This document shows positions 7,483 to 13,161 of a stretch of 13,161 nucleotides of DNA, in pieces. Position 1 is the first letter of the stretch, and every line of letters starts with the position of its first letter. Source of the DNA: Chitinophaga pinensis (GTDB lineage: Bacteria > Bacteroidota > Bacteroidia > Flavobacteriales_D > Crocinitomicaceae); assembly GCA_945870115.1 (NCBI GenBank), contig CAMBRH010000069.1, positions 1 through 13,161 of the forward strand, read 5' to 3'. The translations under genes and the position numbers were made by a program. The notes under the pieces are model-generated. The model made no database searches and was not told where the DNA came from. It worked only from the letters and a program-made list of their open reading frames with translations.

Positions 7483-7592
7483 AATGATGCCGTAGGTATC
7501 AAATATTTATAACGGCGGATGAAGTCCGCCGTAAAGAATAAAAATAACTCGTTTTTGGCGTGTGTTTTTGAATAAAAACCATGACAAAAACA
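7483..7592 (+). repeat. 110-bp direct repeat, copy 1 (upstream of mobA)
   Basis: Matches 8196-8305 at 107 of 110 positions (differences at 7548, 7571 and 7572) with no gaps, in the same orientation, 713 bases apart. It contains three inverted repeats. The first is GATGCC/GGTATC (7486-7491/7495-7500, one G.T pair). The second is ACGGCGGA/TCCGCCGT (7512-7519/7525-7532). The third is TGTTTTTG/CAAAAACA around 'aataaaaaccatga'. It lies wholly between dapD and mobA and is noncoding. It is probably one member of a dispersed hairpin repeat family; no transposase is nearby. Confidence 0.9.
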
Positions 7593-7631
7593 AAAATTAT
7601 CATTCATAACTAACTCATCACTATTTTGCGA

Positions 7632-8225
7632 ATGGATAATCTAACGGGAATCGTATTAATGGGTGGAAAATCTTCTAGAATGTTGGAGGATAAATCACTT
7701 ATTAATTACAACGGAAAAGCCCAATTTGAATTTATTCATGAATTGTTGAGAGAATTTTGCGCTGAAGTTTATCTTTCTGTAAAAAGTCCTTTTAAAAGCG
7801 ATCTACCACTAATTTTTGACTCTGAGAAATATCAAAATATAGGTCCACTAGCAGGATTGATTTCTGCTTTTGAATCTAAAAAGTCTGCTTTTCTAGTTCT
7901 TGCAATTGATTATCCTTTGATTGATAAATTGGAAATTGAAAAACTGATTTCTGAAAGAGATTTAAGTTCGGTTGCGAGCGTTTTTTACAATACTGAAAGT
8001 TCATTTTTTGAACCATTTTTAGGAATTTATGAAGAATCTTTTTTTGAAATTTTAGTCCATGAAATTCAACATGAAAATTATTCTTTACAAAATATTTTGT
8101 CAAAAAATAAAGTAAAAAAGGTTTTTCCTTTAAAAAATGAATCGTTGAAAAACATTAATTCACAAGCAGAAAAAATTGAATTTTTAAAAGGATTTAATGA
8201 TGCCGTAGGTATCAAATATTTATAA
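7632..8225 (+). CDS. mobA: Molybdenum cofactor guanylyltransferase (MobA-like NTP transferase)
   Basis: A 197-residue GT-A-fold nucleotidyltransferase of MobA size, expected to join GMP from GTP to Mo-molybdopterin to give the guanine dinucleotide cofactor. The N-terminal nucleotide-binding signature is GIVLMGGKSSRMLEDKSLI (6-24); most MobA proteins have AGG and RMGxDK, so here Ala is Met and the Gly after RM is Leu. NIGPLAGLISAF (69-80) is the conserved guanine/phosphate loop, and AIDYPL (91-96) carries the likely metal-binding Asp93, where CDMP is more usual. The KNINS near 173 resembles the NvNtpeDl motif that ends these proteins. ATG at 7632 is chosen over TTG at 7626. Residues N189-L197 and the stop codon are encoded by the second 110-bp repeat, so the tail is not family sequence. 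Its neighbours fdhD and the oxidoreductase support the molybdenum assignment. Confidence 0.85.
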   Translation: MDNLTGIVLMGGKSSRMLEDKSLINYNGKAQFEFIHELLREFCAEVYLSVKSPFKSDLPLIFDSEKYQNIGPLAGLISAFESKKSAFLVLAIDYPLIDKLEIEKLISERDLSSVASVFYNTESSFFEPFLGIYEESFFEILVHEIQHENYSLQNILSKNKVKKVFPLKNESLKNINSQAEKIEFLKGFNDAVGIKYL

Positions 8226-8305
8226 CGGCGGATGAAGTCCGCCGTAAAGAATAAAAATAATTCGTTTTTGGCGTGTGTTTTTGTTTAAAAACCATGACAA
8301 AAACA
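8196..8305 (+). repeat. 110-bp direct repeat, copy 2 (overlapping the 3' end of mobA)
   Basis: Near-identical to 7483-7592. Its first 30 bases are read in frame as the last nine codons and the TAA of mobA (NDAVGIKYL). The G/C-rich hairpin ACGGCGGA/TCCGCCGT (8225-8232/8238-8245) begins on the last base of that stop codon. The remaining 80 bases fill most of the mobA-fdhD gap. The hairpin is followed by AAAGAATAAAAAT rather than T residues, so it is not a standard terminator, but it could pause polymerase or protect the 3' end. Confidence 0.9.
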
Positions 8306-8333
8306 TTAAAATAAAAGCTAAAATAAAATTGAG

Positions 8334-9164
8334 ATGAAAAATAAAGCGATTTCAGATGTTGAATTGATTAGATATAAAAATTCAGAATTTAACCAAGTTT
8401 CGGATTATGTTTCTGTCGAAGAACCATTGGAAATTAGTTTAGCTTATTGGAAAAACGAAATTTTGCAAACAAAGAACATTTCTATCACGATGCGAACTCC
8501 TGGTGCTGATAAAGAATTGGCACTCGGATTTTTAGTTACAGAAGGAATTTTAACAGATGTAAATTCGATCAATAAAATTGAAGATGCAACTTTTGCCACT
8601 CAAAATAAAATCACCATTGAACTAAAAAAAGACGTTGAAATTGATTTATCTAAAATCGAACGACATTTTTATACGTCAAGTAGCTGTGGAGTTTGCGGAA
8701 AATCATCCATTGATTCAATCAGAACTATTCAGAGCAAAAAAAATGAACACTTAAATTTTAAAATTTCAAAAGAAGTAATTTTAGGACTAAATGAAAAAAT
8801 AAATTCACAGCAAGCTGTTTTTGAGCAAACTGGTGGACTTCACGCTTCATCCTTTTTTACAATCGATGGAGAATTTATCGAACTTTTCGAAGATGTTGGA
8901 AGACACAATGCTTTGGATAAATTAATTGGTTCAAATTTTCTCAAAAAGAATTTTCCCTTAGAAGAAAACATTTTACTTTTAAGCGGAAGAATTAGTTTTG
9001 AATTGATACAAAAAGCCGCAATGGCAAATATTTCAATCGTTTGTGCTTTGGGAGCTCCATCTTCACTTGCAATAGATTTGGCAAAAGAATTTAACATGAC
9101 TATAATCGGTTTTTTGAAAAAAGATTCCTTTAATATTTATCATGGTTCAGAAAATATTTTGTAA
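8334..9164 (+). CDS. fdhD: Formate dehydrogenase accessory sulfurtransferase FdhD
   Basis: A 276-residue FdhD. In E. coli FdhD takes sulfur from the cysteine desulfurase IscS and delivers it to the bis-MGD cofactor before its insertion into formate dehydrogenase. The paired cysteines SSSCGVCGKSS (C118 and C121) match the conserved C-x-x-C loop that carries the persulfide. Other family signatures are MRTPGADKELALGFLVTEGI (53-72), TGGLHASSFF, FEDVGRHNALDKLIG, SGRISFELIQKAAMANI and ALGAPSSLAIDLAKE, which form the nucleotide/cofactor-binding core. Length and all blocks are intact, so it should be active. It lies 108 bases after mobA (mostly repeat) and 42 bases before the oxidoreductase gene, its likely client. 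No clear own promoter is seen in the gap. Confidence 0.96.
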   Translation: MKNKAISDVELIRYKNSEFNQVSDYVSVEEPLEISLAYWKNEILQTKNISITMRTPGADKELALGFLVTEGILTDVNSINKIEDATFATQNKITIELKKDVEIDLSKIERHFYTSSSCGVCGKSSIDSIRTIQSKKNEHLNFKISKEVILGLNEKINSQQAVFEQTGGLHASSFFTIDGEFIELFEDVGRHNALDKLIGSNFLKKNFPLEENILLLSGRISFELIQKAAMANISIVCALGAPSSLAIDLAKEFNMTIIGFLKKDSFNIYHGSENIL

Positions 9165-9206
9165 TTTTCCAATCAGATTTAATCTTCAAAATAAAAGTAC
9201 TTTTTA

Positions 9207-11516
9207 GTGGAAAATAATAAAAAACCAAAACAGCCAATTGCTGAACCGCCAGAAAAATTTACTGGAATAAAATTAACTGAACCAAAAGATATGGCGGCTG
9301 GATTTCCTGCTGTGGTTTCGAGTTTGAAACAAGTTTTTGGTGAAGCTGGTGTTGGCCGTGGATTAAAAGCATTGTCAAAATTAAATCAAAAAGGTGGTAC
9401 TGATTGTCCTTCCTGCGCTTGGCCAGATCCAGATGACGATAGAAGTACAATCGCTGAATATTGCGAAAACGGTGCAAAAGCAATTGCTGAAGAAGCTACT
9501 TTAAAAAAACTTTCAGCAGACTTTTTTCAAGAAAATTCCGTTTACGATTTATCGCTTTTGAGTGATTTTGAAATTGGAAGAAAAGGTCGAATCGCTCAAC
9601 CAATGTATCTTTCTGAAGGAGCAACACATTACCGAGAAATTTCCTGGGAAAAAGCATTTGAAAAAATCGCTTCAAGCCTTAATATCTTAGAAAATCCTGA
9701 TGAGGCAATCTTTTATACGTCAGGAAGAACAAGTAACGAAGCGGCATTTTTATATCAACTTTTTGTGCGTGAATTTGGGACAAATAATTTACCAGATTGT
9801 TCCAATATGTGTCACGAATCAAGTGGTGTGGCGCTTTCTGAAACCGTTGGAATAGGGAAAGGAAGTGTGAAATTAGAGGATTTTTATCACACAGATGTTA
9901 TTTTAATTTTAGGCCAAAATCCTGGTACAAATCACCCAAGAATGTTGAGTGCTTTGAAAAAAGCCAAAAAAAATGGAGCAACCATAATTTCTGTTAATCC
10001 ATTGATTGAAACAGGATTAGTTGGTTTTGCAAATCCGCAAGAATTTAAAGGAATGCTTGGAATCAATACCAAATTAACGGATATATATTTGCAAGTAAAA
10101 TTAAATGGCGACATGGCACTTTTGAAAGCCATCATGTTGCGTTTATTGGAATTGGAAGAAAAATCTGTTGGTTCTGTTTTTGATTTAGATTTTATTCGCG
10201 ATAAAACGGCTGGATTCGAAGATTTTATAGTTAACTTAAAGAAACAAAATTATTCAGAATTACTTGAATTAGCTGGAATTTCTGATGAAGAAGTTTCAAA
10301 AGTTGTTGAAGTTTTAGCGAGTAAAAAGAATATTATTGCCTGTTGGGCAATGGGTTTAACGCAGCATAAAAACGCTGTTGAAACGATTCAAGATGTTGTG
10401 AATCTGTTACTTTTAAAAGGAAGCATTGGAAAACCTTTCGCTGGAACTTGTCCAGTTCGAGGTCACAGTAATGTGCAAGGTGATCGCACAATGGGAATTT
10501 ACGAAAAACAATCACAGGCTTTTTTAGATTCAATCGAAAAAAACTTTCAATTTACTCCGCCACAAAAGCATGGTTATGATGTTGTTGAAGCAATTCATGC
10601 GATGCACGAAAAGAAAGCAAAAGTTTTTGTCTGTATGGGAGGAAATTTTCTTTCCGCTTCGCCAGACACAAATTTCACAGCAAAAGCGATGCAAAATTGT
10701 GATTTGACTGTTCAAGTTTCCACAAAATTGAATAGAAGTCATTTAATTCACGGAAAAGAATCCATTATTTTACCATGTTTGGGAAGAACAGATATTGATT
10801 TAATTGATGGTGAAAGACAATTTGTTACGGTCGAAAATTCGATGGGAATTGTGCATTCAAGTAGGGGAAGTTTGACTCCAATTTCAGATAATTTATTAAG
10901 TGAAGCAAAAATTGTTTGCCATTTGGCAAAGGCAACTTTTGGAGAAAAATCTACTGTAAATTGGGATTCTTATTTGAAAGATTATTCAAAAATCCGCGAT
11001 AGTATTGAAGCAACAATTCCTGGTTTTGAGAATTTTAATGAAAAAATAAAAATCAAAGAAGGATTTTATTTGCCAAATGCTGCGAGAGATAATGACTATA
11101 AAACGATTACAGGAAAAGCAAATTTCACGGTTTCATCAGTAGAAACGATTCCATTGAAAGAGCATGAATTTATGATGATGACGATTCGTACACACGATCA
11201 ATTCAACACCACAATTTATGGATTAAATGATAGATACCGAGGAATTTATAACGAACGTCGCGTAATTTTAATGAATAAATTAGACATTGAGGAAGCTAAT
11301 TTAGTCAAAGGGAATTTAGTTGATATTTATAATTATAGTGATGGTGTTGAACGGGTTGCACATAAATTTATCATTGTGGAATATAATATTCCTAGAAAAT
11401 GTGTCGCAACCTATTTTCCTGAAACAAATGTTTTAGTTCCAATAAATTCTACGGCTAAAAAAAGCAATACACCAACTTCAAAATCAGTAATTGTTGAGTT
11501 GAAATCAACTTTATAA
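9207..11516 (+). CDS. YdeP/FdhF-family molybdopterin oxidoreductase (formate dehydrogenase alpha-like)
   Basis: A 769-residue bis-MGD oxidoreductase of the YdeP-like (FdhF/YdeP) group. It begins with the group signature GTDCPSCAWPDP (C67, C70) and EYCENGAKA (C86), which replaces the longer four-cysteine ferredoxin-type motif of classical formate dehydrogenases and may hold a 4Fe-4S cluster. LPDCSNMCHESSGVAL (195-210) aligns with the metal-ligand loop; C202, followed by His, is the likely molybdenum ligand in place of selenocysteine. Cofactor-binding loops include GQNPGTNHPRML, VNPLIETGLVGF, GTCPVRGHSNVQGDRTMG and the C-terminal RTHDQFNTTIYGLNDRYRG. The substrate is unproven; E. coli YdeP is linked to acid resistance. 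The start is GTG at 9207, since an in-frame TAA lies 13 bases upstream and the next Met is residue 29. No signal peptide, so cytoplasmic. No electron-transfer subunit is adjacent. Confidence 0.92.
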   Translation: MENNKKPKQPIAEPPEKFTGIKLTEPKDMAAGFPAVVSSLKQVFGEAGVGRGLKALSKLNQKGGTDCPSCAWPDPDDDRSTIAEYCENGAKAIAEEATLKKLSADFFQENSVYDLSLLSDFEIGRKGRIAQPMYLSEGATHYREISWEKAFEKIASSLNILENPDEAIFYTSGRTSNEAAFLYQLFVREFGTNNLPDCSNMCHESSGVALSETVGIGKGSVKLEDFYHTDVILILGQNPGTNHPRMLSALKKAKKNGATIISVNPLIETGLVGFANPQEFKGMLGINTKLTDIYLQVKLNGDMALLKAIMLRLLELEEKSVGSVFDLDFIRDKTAGFEDFIVNLKKQNYSELLELAGISDEEVSKVVEVLASKKNIIACWAMGLTQHKNAVETIQDVVNLLLLKGSIGKPFAGTCPVRGHSNVQGDRTMGIYEKQSQAFLDSIEKNFQFTPPQKHGYDVVEAIHAMHEKKAKVFVCMGGNFLSASPDTNFTAKAMQNCDLTVQVSTKLNRSHLIHGKESIILPCLGRTDIDLIDGERQFVTVENSMGIVHSSRGSLTPISDNLLSEAKIVCHLAKATFGEKSTVNWDSYLKDYSKIRDSIEATIPGFENFNEKIKIKEGFYLPNAARDNDYKTITGKANFTVSSVETIPLKEHEFMMMTIRTHDQFNTTIYGLNDRYRGIYNERRVILMNKLDIEEANLVKGNLVDIYNYSDGVERVAHKFIIVEYNIPRKCVATYFPETNVLVPINSTAKKSNTPTSKSVIVELKSTL

Positions 11517-13161
11517 TGAAATCAATTTACCTGAATATTGTCAATTTTATTGAAGAATTTAGAATATTCAACAAGAAAAAGTTGCAATTGATTCGCTATT
11601 TCTTGTTCTTCATTTTTTCAACTTGGTATTGTTTTTCCTTACCAGAAAAAATTTTCAATGATAAAACTTCTACCGTTTTATTTGATCGAAATGGAAATTT
11701 ATTAGGTGCAAAAATTGCAGAAGATGGTCAATGGAGATTTCCTGAGACAACTGTGCTTCCAAGTAAATTAAAAAAATGCATCGTTGAATTTGAGGACAGA
11801 AATTTCAATTCTCACATAGGAATTAGTTTAAAAGGAATCTGCCGTGCTTTTTATCAAAATTTTAAGGAAAATCGAGTTGTTAGTGGTGGAAGTACTATCA
11901 CCATGCAGCTAGCTCGAATCATGCGGAAAAATCCCAAGCGAACGTATTTTGAAAAAACAATTGAAATGCTTCTCGCCACTCGTTTGGAAATCCGCTTTTC
12001 GAAAGACGAAATTCTCGCTTTATATGCTTCAAATGCTCCTTTTGGAAACAATGTCGTGGGTGTTGAAACTGCTGCGTGGCGTTATTTTGGTAGGAAAGCT
12101 TCTCAATTAAGTTGGTCTGAATCAGCAACTTTGGCTGTGTTACCTAATGCTCCGGGTTTAATTTATCCTGGGAAAAATCATGATAGGTTGTTGAGAAAAA
12201 GAAATCGTTTACTAAAAAGAATGTTTGAACAGAAAATTTTTGATGAAACGACTTATCAATTAGCACTTTCAGAACCTCTTCCAGATAAACCACTTAGATT
12301 GCCGCAACTTGCTCCTCATATTTTAGAAAATTTCAGTAAAAAAAGAAAAAGAGGAAAACAAATTAGTTCAACAATTGATATTAATTTGCAGGAAAAAGTG
12401 ATGCAACAATTGAGTATTCATAACAATTTATTAAGCGAAAATGGAATTTTTAATGGAGCAGTAATTGTTACTTCTGTCAATACTGGAGAGATTTTGGCTT
12501 ACGTTGGGAATACAGATTTAGAAGATGATGAATATGCCAGTGATGTTGATTGTGCGAATGCACCGAGAAGTACAGGTAGTATTTTGAAGCCCTTTTTGTA
12601 CGCCAAATCTTTGGAAGATGGAATCATTGCGCCAGAAATGCTACTAAATGATATTCCTTCGCAATTTGGAAGTTTCTCTCCAAAGAATTTCACAGGAAAT
12701 TTCAACGGAGCTTTGCCTGCAAATAAAGCGTTGTCGAGAAGTTTGAATGTTCCAATGGTTCATTTGTTGAATCAATATGGTTTGAGTAAATTTCATGCTG
12801 AGTTAAATGCCTATGGATTGACAACTTTGAAAAGACCAGCTAAACATTACGGCTTATCATTGATTTTGGGTGGGGCAGAGGCTAAATTGACAGATTTGTC
12901 AAAGGCTTATACGCAAATGGCCCAAGAATTAAAATTCGGTCAAAAAAAAGAAATAAGTTTAGAGAAAAAGCTTGATCTGAACAGTGAATATGAAGTAAAT
13001 AAAGTGCGTACGCAGACAGACAGGGCTTGTATTTATTCTACTTTTGAAGCTATGACTGAAGTAAATCGTCCTGATGAAGATGACAATTGGCGGTATTTTT
13101 CTTCATCTGAAAAAATTGCTTGGAAAACAGGGACAAGTTTTGGTTTTCGCGATGCTTGGGC
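11516..13161 (+). CDS. pbpC: Penicillin-binding protein 1C (bifunctional glycosyltransferase/transpeptidase), 3' end outside the window
   Basis: The first 548 residues of PBP1C, cut by the window edge. Residues about 25-42 are a single membrane anchor after a short cytoplasmic tail. The GT51 glycosyltransferase domain (about 60-245) polymerises lipid II: EFEDRNFNSHIG with catalytic-type E93, VVSGGSTITMQLAR (121-134), KDEILALYASNAPFGNNVVG (163-182). The transpeptidase domain follows, with APRSTGSILKPFLYA (nucleophile S355, K358), SRSLNVP (S409-L-N411) and WKTGTSFGFRDAW (K537-T-G), all three penicillin-binding motifs. The GFRDAW after KTG and total layout fit PBP1C rather than PBP1A. The usual C-terminal PBP1C domain would lie beyond 13161. 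The ATG overlaps the preceding stop codon (TAATG, one shared base), implying translational coupling to the oxidoreductase, an unusual partner. The frame was translated by hand. Confidence 0.93.
   Translation, partial: MKSIYLNIVNFIEEFRIFNKKKLQLIRYFLFFIFSTWYCFSLPEKIFNDKTSTVLFDRNGNLLGAKIAEDGQWRFPETTVLPSKLKKCIVEFEDRNFNSHIGISLKGICRAFYQNFKENRVVSGGSTITMQLARIMRKNPKRTYFEKTIEMLLATRLEIRFSKDEILALYASNAPFGNNVVGVETAAWRYFGRKASQLSWSESATLAVLPNAPGLIYPGKNHDRLLRKRNRLLKRMFEQKIFDETTYQLALSEPLPDKPLRLPQLAPHILENFSKKRKRGKQISSTIDINLQEKVMQQLSIHNNLLSENGIFNGAVIVTSVNTGEILAYVGNTDLEDDEYASDVDCANAPRSTGSILKPFLYAKSLEDGIIAPEMLLNDIPSQFGSFSPKNFTGNFNGALPANKALSRSLNVPMVHLLNQYGLSKFHAELNAYGLTTLKRPAKHYGLSLILGGAEAKLTDLSKAYTQMAQELKFGQKKEISLEKKLDLNSEYEVNKVRTQTDRACIYSTFEAMTEVNRPDEDDNWRYFSSSEKIAWKTGTSFGFRDAW

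Noticed and set aside
7512..7532. G/C-rich hairpins in the 110-bp repeat as intrinsic terminators
   Set aside because: Both copies are followed by AAAGAATAAAAAT on the plus strand and TATAAATATTTG on the minus strand, so there is no U-tract.
7362..7607. Minus-strand open frame across the dapD end and repeat copy 1
   Set aside because: It runs antisense through dapD and the hairpin repeat, with no family motif.
7483..8305. CRISPR array or insertion sequence around mobA
   Set aside because: Only two repeat copies, with a whole gene between them and no transposase or Cas gene; the repeats are direct, not terminal inverted.

Overview
The window reads as chromosomal DNA from a low-GC member of the Bacteroidota, most likely a Flavobacteriales-type bacterium. 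Two predicted secreted proteins end in type IX secretion sorting domains, one type B and one type A. Upstream regions carry matches to the Bacteroidota promoter (TTG, then about 20 bases, then TAnnTTTG). Genes generally lack Shine-Dalgarno sequences, and A/T-rich dispersed repeats sit between genes. I cannot assign a genus from the sequence alone.

Layout: (1) 69-1547, minus: large secreted surface protein with a lamin-tail-like N-terminal part and a type B sorting domain. (2) 1724-4339, minus: mismatch repair ATPase MutS, transcribed away from (3) 4432-4971, plus: SpoU/TrmH-family RNA 2'-O-methyltransferase. (4) 5044-6414, plus: secreted Asp-box (sialidase-like) beta-propeller with a type A-like tail. 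(5) 6632-7441, plus: DapD of lysine/peptidoglycan precursor synthesis. (6) 7632-11516, plus: a molybdenum module of MobA-like guanylyltransferase, FdhD sulfur carrier and a YdeP/FdhF-like molybdopterin oxidoreductase. (7) 11516 to the right edge, plus: penicillin-binding protein 1C, cut by the window end and joined to the oxidoreductase by a TAATG stop/start overlap.

The molybdenum genes make sense together. MobA would build the guanine dinucleotide form of the cofactor, FdhD would sulfurate it, and the oxidoreductase would use it. No pterin synthesis genes, molybdate transporter or electron-transfer subunits are in view. PbpC and DapD both serve cell-wall synthesis but flank the molybdenum genes rather than forming one cluster.

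No defence island, phage, integrase, transposase, tRNA, rRNA or CRISPR array is visible. The most unusual structure is a 110-bp direct repeat (107/110 identical) that brackets mobA. Its second copy encodes the last nine residues and the stop codon of MobA. A second repeat-like region at 6439-6611, bounded by two related palindromes, fills the gap before dapD, and a heptamer tandem array follows the methyltransferase gene. No gap between genes exceeds 300 bases.
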